DNA of 45,837 bases from Thiotrichales bacterium (GTDB lineage Bacteria; Pseudomonadota; Gammaproteobacteria; Francisellales; CACEW01). Location: NCBI GenBank assembly GCA_947476405.1, contig CANJQG010000010.1, positions 1 to 45,837 of the forward strand. The letters are read 5' to 3'. Each line of letters starts with the position of its first letter. Positions within the stretch are counted from its first letter, which is position 1. Of the stretch, positions 25,374 through 33,736 are shown one piece after another. The notes under the pieces are model-generated. The model was given only the letters and a program-made list of their open reading frames with translations. It had not been told where the DNA came from and searched no databases. The position numbers and the translations under genes were made by a program.

Positions 25374-25685
25374 ATGTCTTTTTGGGCGATTCATGGGATA
25401 TTTTTTATCTTCTTCCTATTCTTCTTTCCTCGACTTACGATGCTCTTCACGGGCATCGCTTTTGCCTGGAGTGGATTGCTCTTCTGGCTGGGCTGGATCT
25501 TTGCACCACGCCTGACCGTTGCAATTCTAGCCACGAGTGTTTACTGGCATACCAACACGATTCTTTGCATTCTGGCTTGGCTCTGGGCATTGGGAGGCGA
25601 AACCTTTGAAAAACGAAGTGCTAAAACCTATGTCATCAAATCCATGGTGGCCCGACACAATAACGCGATGCGAGACGTCAACTAA
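25374..25685 (+). CDS. Small conserved membrane protein of unknown function
   Basis: The 103-aa protein has three hydrophobic segments (about residues 4-20, 22-45 and 48-72), with the phrase WLGWIFAPRLTVAILAT between the second and third. The C-terminal 30 residues are polar and basic (GGETFEKRSAKTYVIKSM). AGAGGAG lies before the ATG and the gene begins 12 bases after nrdA, so the two are likely cotranscribed. Its role is unknown. The stop overlaps hemF, on the opposite strand, by four bases. Confidence 0.75.
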   Translation: MSFWAIHGIFFIFFLFFFPRLTMLFTGIAFAWSGLLFWLGWIFAPRLTVAILATSVYWHTNTILCILAWLWALGGETFEKRSAKTYVIKSMVARHNNAMRDVN

Positions 25686-26572
25686 ACCCAATCTCGAGCC
25701 GGCAAAAACTGCTGATATAAAGCAGCTTCAGCTGGCTCGAGCGCTTTTTTATCCTGATAATGCCAGGCTACCATCGGCGGGAGTGATATCAAAATAGACT
25801 CCGTTCGCCCACCCGATTGCAATCCGAATAAGGTCCCACGATCATAAATCAGATTAAACTCAACATAACGTCCACGGCGCATCGCCTGAAATTTTTTTTC
25901 ACGCTCGCCATAGGCACTATTTTTACGCCTCTGAATCAAGGCAAGATATCCTTTTCGATATGCTTCGGCCACATGCGCTAAAAACGCAAGCGCTTCTTCC
26001 AATGATAACTCGGTTAAATCATCAAAAAAAATGCCGCCAATTCCCCGGGCCTCCTCGCGATGTTTTAAATAAAAATAATCATCACAGTGTTTTTTGAATT
26101 GCGGATAAAAATGAGGCCGATGAAGATCACAGGCCGCACGCGCCTGCTCATGCCAGAGCACACAATCTTCCACAAAACCATAATAAGGCGTGAGATCAAA
26201 TCCACCCCCCACCCACCAGAAATCACCCACCTGAATCAATCGCACATTAAAGTGAGAAGTCGGCACATAAGGATTACGAGGATGAATGACCACCGACACG
26301 CCAGTCGCAGTAAAAGGCTGCTCGGCCAGCTCCGGCCGCTTTGCGGTTGCACTACCTGGCAATGACGCGCCACTGACCTGAGAATAATTGACGCCGCCTT
26401 TTTCCAAAACAGCCCCCCCCTCGATCACCCGCGATACACCTTGACCCAAACCTTCACGCTGCCATTCATCCGGCAAAAAAAATGCCTCTGGCTCTTCTGA
26501 GCCAAAGGCAGTATAAATATCTGTTTGGATTTTTTGAAAAAACTCAGCCAAACGTCTTGAATTGTCCTTCAC
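25682..26572 (-). CDS. hemF: Oxygen-dependent coproporphyrinogen III oxidase
   Basis: HemF converts coproporphyrinogen III to protoporphyrinogen IX with O2 in heme synthesis. The 296-aa product shows GVNYSQVSGASLPGSA, HPRNPYVPTSHFNVR (signature), WWVGGGFDLTPYYGF and RRGRYVEFNLIYDRGTLFGLQSGGRTESILISLPP. Length equals the E. coli enzyme (299). It begins three bases after the unknown gene at 26576, probably as the second gene of a two-gene operon. Confidence 0.97.
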   Translation of the reverse strand: MKDNSRRLAEFFQKIQTDIYTAFGSEEPEAFFLPDEWQREGLGQGVSRVIEGGAVLEKGGVNYSQVSGASLPGSATAKRPELAEQPFTATGVSVVIHPRNPYVPTSHFNVRLIQVGDFWWVGGGFDLTPYYGFVEDCVLWHEQARAACDLHRPHFYPQFKKHCDDYFYLKHREEARGIGGIFFDDLTELSLEEALAFLAHVAEAYRKGYLALIQRRKNSAYGEREKKFQAMRRGRYVEFNLIYDRGTLFGLQSGGRTESILISLPPMVAWHYQDKKALEPAEAALYQQFLPARDWV

Positions 26573-26575
26573 CCT

Positions 26576-26971
26576 TTATTCTTCCCATTTAAAATGCGCT
26601 TCATCCCTCATTTTATGCACGAAATGGGGGTCTGTGTCAAAATGTTCATCCTCAACATGAAAGTCATTTTCATCTTTATCAAGCTGATTTTCTTTCAAAG
26701 CCTCAATATGAGCCTTACGGAGACAGACTTGCAAAGCGCTGACAGCATACCGCAACTCCTGGTTCCCTTCTTCATTTTCACAGACAACCGATAAAAAATC
26801 AGTCAAGTCACCCGCGGTAATACTGGGATCGTCTAATAAATCGATCAGCATCATATCTTCATGAAGCTCCCATTCATGAGCATGCCCTCTCACCACCGCT
26901 TTGATTTTGTCTACTTCATTACCAACAGCCTGTTGATAAGCCATTTTGTATTTCATCATTAATATGTTCAT
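26576..26971 (-). CDS. Hypothetical acidic protein
   Basis: The 131-aa product has no signal peptide. The first 90 residues look helical, with a DLLDDPSITAGDLTDFLSVVCENEEG segment, and the last 35 are strongly acidic with a His/Asp/Glu pattern (FHVEDEHFDTDPHFVHK) that could bind metal. AGGAG and GAGGTGA lie just upstream of the ATG at 26971. It is read ahead of hemF with only three bases between, so it is presumably expressed with it. I do not recognise the family. Confidence 0.65.
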   Translation of the reverse strand: MNILMMKYKMAYQQAVGNEVDKIKAVVRGHAHEWELHEDMMLIDLLDDPSITAGDLTDFLSVVCENEEGNQELRYAVSALQVCLRKAHIEALKENQLDKDENDFHVEDEHFDTDPHFVHKMRDEAHFKWEE

Positions 26972-27107
26972 GATGTCACCTCTCCTATTTTGTTATTCTT
27001 TTTATTTTCAAACACGCTTTTTCTTCATTGTGTTTTACTCTATAAAACCACACATATTAAAACATGTCCAGCTTTTTCTTATAAAATAAGGTCGACAATT
27101 TATTTAG

Positions 27108-27575
27108 TTATTGATTTTTGTTAACACTACACCCTGCTAATTTACGCATTGCAATATGCTGAATCTCATCTTCTAAGTAAATATCTCCCAAAGCCTCGAA
27201 GCCAAAACTTTCATAAAACGCTTTGAGACGATACTGCGCAGAACATTGAATGCCGATTCCAGGAAAATGCTGCGCGCTATATTTTAATAATTCTGACATT
27301 AACGCTTTACCATATCCCTTTTTACGCACGGACTCTGCAGTCAGAATTCGGCCAAAGGAAACCATTTTTTCATTTTCAGAAGGAGGGAAAAACCGAAGAT
27401 AAGCCACAATGACGCCACTTTCCTCCCCCAACAAATGAAGGGCCTTAAAGTCTCGACCATCCAAATCTAAAAATGCACAATTCTGCTCAACCACAAAAAC
27501 ACTGGAGCGCAAGGCTAAACAGGCATAAAGCTGTGCAAGCTTTAATTCACAAAAAGAATGCCATTTAAAATCCAT
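27108..27575 (-). CDS. elaA: GNAT-family N-acetyltransferase, ElaA type
   Basis: The 155-aa product (ATG 27575, with GGGGGT upstream; a GTG at 27587 is less likely) matches the ElaA layout: QLYACLALRSSVFVVEQNCAFLDLDGRD at the start, the acetyl-CoA-binding R-x-x-G-x-G/A loop RKKGYGKALM, and QYRLKAFYESFGFEALGDIYLEDEIQHIAM at the end. ElaA proteins are predicted acyltransferases of unknown substrate. It is a single gene between two orphan genes. Confidence 0.85.
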   Translation of the reverse strand: MDFKWHSFCELKLAQLYACLALRSSVFVVEQNCAFLDLDGRDFKALHLLGEESGVIVAYLRFFPPSENEKMVSFGRILTAESVRKKGYGKALMSELLKYSAQHFPGIGIQCSAQYRLKAFYESFGFEALGDIYLEDEIQHIAMRKLAGCSVNKNQ

Positions 27576-27734
27576 CGCTACCCCCACACGCTACTTTCAA
27601 GAAATGATACTCTACTTTGAACGATTGAAGAATCCTGAGCAGCGCGGATTCAGTACGCCGAGCAATGGCAATGGTCAATCGAACCTAGCCGCCCGTGATC
27701 CGCTTTATTCCCTGTCATTTTTGGCGACACTGAT

Positions 27735-28376
27735 TCAGCATGGTGTTAAGGATGATTTATTTTCAGCAACACGTCCTGAAAAAAACCCAAAATTGAATAA
27801 TGATCCAGCCATATTGAAAGTGCTATCGCTCAAAATACTCGTGCTCGCATCCGAACTTACATGACGCACTGGCACACTGGAAACCGCCTGAGAAACTGGG
27901 ACCGTAGCCGCCAACGGCACTATAGAAGCTGGATTCCCCAGATCAACCCTGGTAGGTTCTTTTTTCTTGAAACAAGAGAAAAGGCTAGAGAACACACTTC
28001 CAACAAAGGATTTTATTTTAGCCCAGGTCGTTGGGGGCTCTTTGACTACCAAATAAGAAGGAAAAGATATTTTTTGCTCCACTGAATTATCCACTTTTTG
28101 GAATAACCGTATAATTTTAGAAACTTTTTCTTCATGAGATGGATCATTTTCATTCTTATATGCTTCCTCTGTTGGATACGCTATTTTTAAAAGCGCTACA
28201 ACTAATAGCATACAATCAGGATTTGGAACAATTTTATCTTTTAGACTCAAAAGATCGTCATCAAGCCCCTGTAAAATTGCGACTCTCTTTGCCAACTGAT
28301 CGCACGCTTCACTCAAAAGATTTTTTTGATAAACACTTTCATAGTAATTCAAAAGAGTTTGCAAGTTGACCGACAT
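27735..28376 (-). CDS. Hypothetical protein with amphipathic helix and low-complexity C-terminus
   Basis: From ATG 28376 (GGA six bases upstream; an ATG at 28397 would add seven residues) the product has 213 aa. Residues 1-110 look helical and soluble. Residues 121-139 (IKSFVGSVFSSLFSCFKKK) form a hydrophobic/aromatic stretch closed by a Cys and a basic cluster, a layout seen in peripheral membrane-binding helices. The rest is Ser/Val-rich and ends in Cys. No family is recognised. A strong AT-rich promoter at 28408-28436 and its isolated position resemble those of the effector candidates, but there is no direct evidence of secretion. Confidence 0.6.
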   Translation of the reverse strand: MSVNLQTLLNYYESVYQKNLLSEACDQLAKRVAILQGLDDDLLSLKDKIVPNPDCMLLVVALLKIAYPTEEAYKNENDPSHEEKVSKIIRLFQKVDNSVEQKISFPSYLVVKEPPTTWAKIKSFVGSVFSSLFSCFKKKEPTRVDLGNPASIVPLAATVPVSQAVSSVPVRHVSSDASTSILSDSTFNMAGSLFNFGFFSGRVAENKSSLTPC

Positions 28377-28407
28377 AAAAATCCAAAAATAAATCATATT
28401 AAAAGCA

Positions 28408-28436
28408 ATAATATATTATAAATATATATAAGTCAA
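28408..28436 (-). promoter_or_regulatory. Predicted promoter for the hypothetical gene at 27735
   Basis: On the minus strand TTGACT (28436-28431), a 17-base spacer and TATTAT (28413-28408) are 31 bases from the ATG at 28376. The area is very AT-rich, so alternative -10 boxes exist. Confidence 0.5.
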
Positions 28437-28556
28437 CTATTAAACGCATTATTTTTAAATATTATTTACAATCAGGCGGATAACTGAGCCGTCGCCATAC
28501 ATTGCCTTTTCTGATACTAAAGAATCATACCCTGGCTATTCACCTCTAAAGCGTTT

Positions 28557-28562
28557 TATAAT
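28557..28562 (+). promoter_or_regulatory. Possible -10 element of mfd
   Basis: A perfect TATAAT is 26 bases before the mfd ATG. The matching -35 (TGGCTA, 28533-28538, 18-base spacer) is weak. Confidence 0.35.
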
Positions 28563-28588
28563 GATTTCTTTCTTTCTTGACTGCAGAC

Positions 28589-31500
28589 ATGACTCAAACC
28601 ATTGCCAGCCTTTTTGCACGTCGTAGTGCACTGATTGCAGAGCGGGCAGCACAACATGCAGGGCCGCTGCTGGTTATCTTGAATCAGTTATCGGAACAAG
28701 ATCGCCTGATGGCTGAACTGCGGTTTTTTGTCCAGGATCGCTTGCCGATTTATCTTTTTCCGGATTGGGAAACCCTGCCTTATGACCCCTTTTCACCCCA
28801 TACGGATATTGTCTCCGAGCGGATTCGCCTCCTTTCTATTTTGCCCCACCTCAAACAGGGTATCATTCTTGTCGGCGCGCATACTTTATTGAATGTGTTG
28901 CCGCCGCCGCAATTTATTGATGCCCACAGCTTTAGCCTCAAACTGGGCGACACACTGAATCTCACTGAAAAACGGCAGCGCCTGACTGAGGCCGGCTATC
29001 ATTCCGTGGATTCCGTATTTGCGCATGGTGAATATTCGATTCGCGGATCGATTTTTGATATTTTCCCCATGGGCGCCAAACATCCTTTTCGAATTGATTT
29101 ATTTGACCATACCATTGATAGTATTCGAGATTTTGACTGCGATACACAACGCTCCCTGAACAAACTAGACGAAGTCAAACTGCTGCCTGCACATGAGTTT
29201 TCTTTAAATAAAACCAGCACGCAACACTTTATTCAACGCTTTGAGGCATTACTAGGCACACTTCCAAAATCTTTTGAACCGATTAAACAAGGCTTTGGCG
29301 TACAAGGCCTGGAATATTATCTGCCTTTATTTTTTGAAAAAACAGCCAGCCTCTTTGATTATTGCCCGCCTCACACCCTCATCGTGACCGAAGAAAATTT
29401 AGAACTCACCTGGCAACAAGCCTGGACTGAAATTCAAACCCGTTATACGGATAAACAGCATGATTTAGATCGGCCCCCACTTCCGTCCAAACTATTATTC
29501 TTCCAAAAAGAAGCACTCTTTACCTATATCAAGCCATTTCCGCGCCTAGAGTTTGTGACGGCATTAAACAAATCCGGAAAAGATCGTATTCAAGACCCCG
29601 CCCATATCTTGCCGGAACTCAATCTCACCACTGAATCTGGCGTTTTATTTTTAAAAGATTTTCTTAAAAAACACGCCGCCTATTCGATTCTATTTTGCGC
29701 AGAAAGCGAAGGAAGACTGCAATTACTGACCGAGCACCTCCTCCGCGCGCAGATCAACCATCCCGCCACGGAAGCCCCTTTTCAAAGAGGCTGGATCGAC
29801 CCACACGCCAAACACATTGTTATTCCAGAACAAGCGCTCTTTCCTAATAAAATTTTCCCTAAATATCATAAAAAACAAAACAGGGATGACCGCTCTGACT
29901 TTGAACGTTTCAGTGATTTCTCAGAACTCAATGTCGGGGATATTGTCGTGCATATCGAACACGGGATTGGCTGCTACAAAGGCCTCTCTACCCTGCAAGT
30001 CCAAGATACTCCTCAGGAATTTCTAACCATTGCCTACCAAAAAAATGATCTGCTTTATGTGCCCGTGCAAGATCTGCATCTGTTATCCCGTTATAGCGTG
30101 GGCGGCTTGACCGCAGTTCAACTGCATCAGCTCGGCTCTGACAAATGGCAACGCACCAAAGAAAAAGCCGCCAAGCGCATTACTGATATCGCAGCCGAAC
30201 TCCTCCAAATCTATGCCGAACGGATGAGCAAGCCTGGCTTTAGTTATAGGCTTTCTGAAGATGATTTTGGCGCTTTTTGTAATGATTTCCCCTATGAAAC
30301 AACGGATGATCAGGAAAAAGCAGTGGCGGATATCTTGAAAGACATGCAAAGTGCTCACCCCATGGATCGGCTTCTCTGTGGTGATGTGGGCTTTGGCAAA
30401 ACTGAAGTGGCCATGCGAGCAGCCTTTCTCGCAATTCAAAATAATAAACAAGTGGTCCTCTTAGTGCCGACCACGCTTCTTGCAGAGCAACATTATGAAA
30501 GTTTTTTGAATCGCTTTGCAAAATGGCCGATTAAAATTGCACATTTTTCTAGATCAACCTCCCCTAAAGATGAGGCTGAGATTCGCAAAAAACTGGAGAG
30601 TGGCCAGATTGATCTCATCATCGGAACGCATAAACTCATTCGGTCGCCGCTGATACTCAAAGATTTAGGCTTGATTATTATTGATGAAGAACATCGTTTT
30701 GGTGTCAAAGACAAAGAAAAACTGAAGACCATTCGCAGCAATACCGATATCCTGGCCATGACCGCCACGCCCATCCCGAGAACCTTGAATTTTTCGCTTT
30801 CTATGCTGCGTGATCTTTCGATTATTGCAACACCGCCTGCTAAACGCTTATCCATCAAAACTTTTGTAAAAGAATATCAAAAACCCTTGATTAAAGAGGC
30901 TATTCTTCGTGAAGTTTTGCGCGGAGGACAGGTTTATTACCTCCACAATCAAGTCGCGACGATTCAGACCACACGCGACACGCTTGAACAACTGCTGCCG
31001 CAGCTCAATTTTAGCATTGCTCATGGCCAGATGCGCCCAGGTGAAATCGAAAAAGTCATGGCTGATTTTTATCACAATCGTTCTCAGGTGCTGATTTGTT
31101 CCACCATTGTCGAGACGGGAATCGATGTCCCCAATGCCAATACTATGATCATGGAACGCGCCGATTTATTTGGTTTGGCACAACTTCATCAACTGCGTGG
31201 TCGCGTGGGGCGTTCGCATCATCAAGCCTATGCCTATTTACTGACCCCGCCCAAAGAAGCCCTGACACCTGATGCCAAAAAACGCCTGGAAGCCATCGAA
31301 AAAAGCACTGAATTAGGCGCAGGATTTACGCTGGCCAGTCATGACTTAGAGATTCGTGGCGCTGGCGAAATTTTAGGCTCAGAACAAAGTGGACACATGG
31401 AAGACATTGGCTTTACCCTCTACCACGAACTCTTAGATCGGGCAGTGGAAAGCCTCAAAAAAGGCCAGAAACTTCAACCTCAAGATTTGCTGATCCACGA

Positions 31501-31933
31501 AGACAGCGAAGTAGAGCTGAATGTCCCACGTCTTTTTCCCGAAGACTATGTCAGCGATGTGCATACGCGCTTACAACTTTACCAACGCTTACAAAAAATC
31601 AAAACTGAAAATGCACTCATTGATTTTAAAATGGAAGTGATCGATCGCTTTGGCAATCTCCCCCCTCCCGCCTTATATTTAATCGAAAGCCAGGGACTTA
31701 AACTCAAAGCCCGTGCATTAGGCATCAAGCGCATCGAAGCCTATAGCAAAGAAGCGCGCGTGAGTTTTCACCCCACCTTTCATTTTGAGCCTTTGAAGCT
31801 GATTAAACTCATCCAAGCTCATAGTGGGTTTCTCCAACTCAAAGGACAGGAACAACTTCTGATTAAAAAACCCCTTCCTCAAGCAGAAGATCGTTTCAAA
31901 ATCATGGACTGGATTTTAAAGGAGCTCTCATGA
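28589..31933 (+). CDS. mfd: Transcription-repair coupling factor
   Basis: Mfd removes RNA polymerase stalled at DNA damage and recruits UvrA. The product is 1114 aa from ATG 28589; an in-frame TTG at 28577 is less likely. It contains the UvrB-homology region at the N-terminus (PDWETLPYDPFSPH), the RNA polymerase-interacting domain (ELNVGDIVVHIEHGIGCYKGL, about 455-475), then the RecG-like translocase: GDVGFGKTEVAMRAAF, DEEHRFGVKDKE, TATPIPRTL and GRVGRSHHQAYAYLL, followed by the DLEIRGAGEILGSEQSG and C-terminal D7 domain. It is followed with a four-base ATGA overlap by the GDPD gene. Confidence 0.97.
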   Translation: MTQTIASLFARRSALIAERAAQHAGPLLVILNQLSEQDRLMAELRFFVQDRLPIYLFPDWETLPYDPFSPHTDIVSERIRLLSILPHLKQGIILVGAHTLLNVLPPPQFIDAHSFSLKLGDTLNLTEKRQRLTEAGYHSVDSVFAHGEYSIRGSIFDIFPMGAKHPFRIDLFDHTIDSIRDFDCDTQRSLNKLDEVKLLPAHEFSLNKTSTQHFIQRFEALLGTLPKSFEPIKQGFGVQGLEYYLPLFFEKTASLFDYCPPHTLIVTEENLELTWQQAWTEIQTRYTDKQHDLDRPPLPSKLLFFQKEALFTYIKPFPRLEFVTALNKSGKDRIQDPAHILPELNLTTESGVLFLKDFLKKHAAYSILFCAESEGRLQLLTEHLLRAQINHPATEAPFQRGWIDPHAKHIVIPEQALFPNKIFPKYHKKQNRDDRSDFERFSDFSELNVGDIVVHIEHGIGCYKGLSTLQVQDTPQEFLTIAYQKNDLLYVPVQDLHLLSRYSVGGLTAVQLHQLGSDKWQRTKEKAAKRITDIAAELLQIYAERMSKPGFSYRLSEDDFGAFCNDFPYETTDDQEKAVADILKDMQSAHPMDRLLCGDVGFGKTEVAMRAAFLAIQNNKQVVLLVPTTLLAEQHYESFLNRFAKWPIKIAHFSRSTSPKDEAEIRKKLESGQIDLIIGTHKLIRSPLILKDLGLIIIDEEHRFGVKDKEKLKTIRSNTDILAMTATPIPRTLNFSLSMLRDLSIIATPPAKRLSIKTFVKEYQKPLIKEAILREVLRGGQVYYLHNQVATIQTTRDTLEQLLPQLNFSIAHGQMRPGEIEKVMADFYHNRSQVLICSTIVETGIDVPNANTMIMERADLFGLAQLHQLRGRVGRSHHQAYAYLLTPPKEALTPDAKKRLEAIEKSTELGAGFTLASHDLEIRGAGEILGSEQSGHMEDIGFTLYHELLDRAVESLKKGQKLQPQDLLIHEDSEVELNVPRLFPEDYVSDVHTRLQLYQRLQKIKTENALIDFKMEVIDRFGNLPPPALYLIESQGLKLKARALGIKRIEAYSKEARVSFHPTFHFEPLKLIKLIQAHSGFLQLKGQEQLLIKKPLPQAEDRFKIMDWILKELS

Positions 31934-32661
31934 TCATTCCCCGCTTTATAGCCCATCGCGGCGCTAATCGACTTGCCCCAGAAAACACCTTGAAAGCCTT
32001 TAAACTTGCTGAACACTCAGGTGCAAAAAAATTTGAATGTGATGTGCTTTTATCTCAAGACGAGGTCCCTCTGATTTTTCATGATGATACCTTGGAGCGC
32101 TGCACCAATGGTCAAGGTTTAATTCGTGAAACCCCGTTTTCAACTTTAAAAACCCTGGATGCGGGAGAGGGAGAGCCCATTCCCACCCTGACACAACTAT
32201 TAAGCTGGTTTCAAGATTCAAAAATGCTCATGAATTTAGAACTAAAATATCCCCACCATCACGCCCCACCCGAACCTTTAGTGGAAAAAGTCTGCACTCA
32301 AATTGCACCCTTTCAAAACCGCATTCTGATTTCCAGCTTTAATCTGGAAGCACTCTACACAGTCAGAGACGCACTTCCAGAAATTAAGATTGGCCTCCTC
32401 ATTGATCAGGAAACTCATCACAAGCTAGGACTATCCGGCATTGCCGACTATTATAAAAAACTAAATGCATTCAGCATACATTACGATCAACATCTATTAA
32501 ATCCCCAAACTATCAAGAAGCTTCTCAAAATTACGCCACATTTATTAGTCTATACTGTGAATGACTTAAAAACTGCAAAAATCCTTTTTGAACAAGGTGC
32601 GCATGCTATTTTTACAGATGAAATTACGCATATTTATTCCGAGGCACTTTCATCACATTAA
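31930..32661 (+). CDS. Glycerophosphodiester phosphodiesterase
   Basis: The 243-aa protein is of the cytoplasmic UgpQ-like type: it has no signal peptide and starts IIPRFIAHRGANRLAPENT. Catalytic residues of the family are visible: His9-Arg10, Glu36 and Asp38 (metal ligands in FECDVL) and His51 in FHDDTLER. It releases glycerol 3-phosphate from deacylated phospholipids. ATGA overlap with mfd indicates coupled translation. Its 3' end overlaps the unknown gene on the other strand by 38 bases. Confidence 0.9.
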   Translation: MIIPRFIAHRGANRLAPENTLKAFKLAEHSGAKKFECDVLLSQDEVPLIFHDDTLERCTNGQGLIRETPFSTLKTLDAGEGEPIPTLTQLLSWFQDSKMLMNLELKYPHHHAPPEPLVEKVCTQIAPFQNRILISSFNLEALYTVRDALPEIKIGLLIDQETHHKLGLSGIADYYKKLNAFSIHYDQHLLNPQTIKKLLKITPHLLVYTVNDLKTAKILFEQGAHAIFTDEITHIYSEALSSH

Positions 32662-33064
32662 GCGGATTCAAACGAATGCCATCTTTCGCAAGATAAATCA
32701 ACACATCATCCACAAAAGCCTGACAGATCATCAAGTTTTGTGCTTCAGCCATCCCCGCTTTGACTTGCGCTTCTGCCTTCGTTTGCAAAGCGGTTTTAAT
32801 TTCCGCTTGCAAGGCATCATATTTCACCTGAAGACTGAATTGACGACGTGTAGCGGAACCCGCCTCCTCAAATTGCGAGGCCATATTCTTCAAACGCTCT
32901 ACAAACAACTTTACCTCTTTAAGATGCTGATCTCCAGATGTTAGTGCATTCGCATACTCATCCTGAAAATGGGACAAATCTTTTTTCTTCTGAATCGCAG
33001 TCGTTTTCTGACTGAGTTCACTGGTCTTTTTACGATTAGCAAGCGGACCATTTTTGTTTAACAT
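32624..33064 (-). CDS. Hypothetical coiled-coil protein
   Basis: The 146-aa protein is highly charged and mostly helical, with Lys/Gln-rich N-terminus (SELSQKTTAIQKKK) and heptad-like stretches across residues 45-105 that suggest coiled coil. The C-terminus (IYLAKDGIRLNPLNVMKVPRNKYA) looks like an ordered tail. TGGAG lies seven bases upstream of the ATG, and a near-consensus promoter (33094-33122) drives it. It is divergent from hslVU and shares the control region with it. I do not recognise the family. Confidence 0.65.
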   Translation of the reverse strand: MLNKNGPLANRKKTSELSQKTTAIQKKKDLSHFQDEYANALTSGDQHLKEVKLFVERLKNMASQFEEAGSATRRQFSLQVKYDALQAEIKTALQTKAEAQVKAGMAEAQNLMICQAFVDDVLIYLAKDGIRLNPLNVMKVPRNKYA

Positions 33065-33093
33065 TGAAGCACTCCAGAAATAATAATATCGAA

Positions 33094-33122
33094 AGTATAA
33101 CGGAAAGCCGCTTGAAATTCAA
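33094..33122 (-). promoter_or_regulatory. Predicted sigma70 promoter for the coiled-coil gene
   Basis: On the minus strand TTGAAT (33122-33117), a 17-base spacer and TATACT (33099-33094) lie 29 bases before the ATG at 33064. It directly overlaps the divergent heat-shock promoter. Confidence 0.6.
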
Positions 33123-33139
33123 AACAAGCATCCCCATAT
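33111..33139 (+). promoter_or_regulatory. Predicted sigma32 heat-shock promoter of hslVU
   Basis: CTTGAA (33111-33116), a 15-base spacer and CCCCATAT (33132-33139) match the sigma32 consensus (CTTGAA, CCCCATnT). Transcription would start near 33146, about 28 bases before hslV. Confidence 0.75.
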
Positions 33140-33173
33140 GATAGAAATGTTCTCATAAAATTTAAGGTTCAAG

Positions 33174-33722
33174 ATGTCCGATGTGATGCATGGCACAACC
33201 ATTTTAGCAGTGCGCCGTGGAAAAACAATTGTGATGGCAGGCGATGGTCAAGCCACACTGGGCTCCATGGTCGCTAAAAGCAATATTTGCAAAGTGCGAA
33301 AAATTTACAAAAATAAAATTCTCGCCGGTTTTGCGGGTGCAACTTCTGATGCGTTTACTTTGTTTGAACGCTTTGAGGCCAAACTGGAAATGTTTCAAGG
33401 GCACCTAGAACGCTCCGCCGTTGACCTCGTGCGTGACTGGCGATCTGACCGAATTTTACGCCGTTTTGAGGCGATGCTTTTGGTTGCAGATGCAACCTCT
33501 ATTCTCTTGATTTCCGGCAACGGTGATGTCATGAGTGTTGAGTCTCACGGCGTGATGTCAATTGGCTCAGGCTCCCCTTATGCCCAATCTGCGGCTCGCG
33601 CTCTGGTTGAACACACTAAACTCGGTGCTCGTGCGATCGTCGAACACAGCATGAAAATTGCGGCTGACACCTGCATTTATACCAATCATAATTTTGTGAT
33701 TGAAGAACTCAGCTCAGATTAA
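33174..33722 (+). CDS. hslV: ATP-dependent protease HslVU, peptidase subunit
   Basis: HslV forms the two-ring dodecameric threonine peptidase of the HslUV protease. The 182-aa chain has a seven-residue propeptide (MSDVMHG) before the catalytic Thr8-Thr9 and then ILAVRRGKTIVMAGDGQATLG, matching the family. Other conserved segments are KILAGFAGATSDAFTLFERFEAKLE, IGSGSPYAQSAARAL and CIYTNHNFVIEEL. AAGG lies six bases before the ATG. It precedes hslU by 14 bases and is driven by the sigma32-type promoter. Confidence 0.97.
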   Translation: MSDVMHGTTILAVRRGKTIVMAGDGQATLGSMVAKSNICKVRKIYKNKILAGFAGATSDAFTLFERFEAKLEMFQGHLERSAVDLVRDWRSDRILRRFEAMLLVADATSILLISGNGDVMSVESHGVMSIGSGSPYAQSAARALVEHTKLGARAIVEHSMKIAADTCIYTNHNFVIEELSSD

Positions 33723-33736
33723 TCAAGGAAAATTGC

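Noticed and set aside
27604..27864. Plus-strand 86-codon open frame
   Set aside because: It overlaps the better-supported minus-strand gene, lacks a ribosome site and looks like an antisense shadow.
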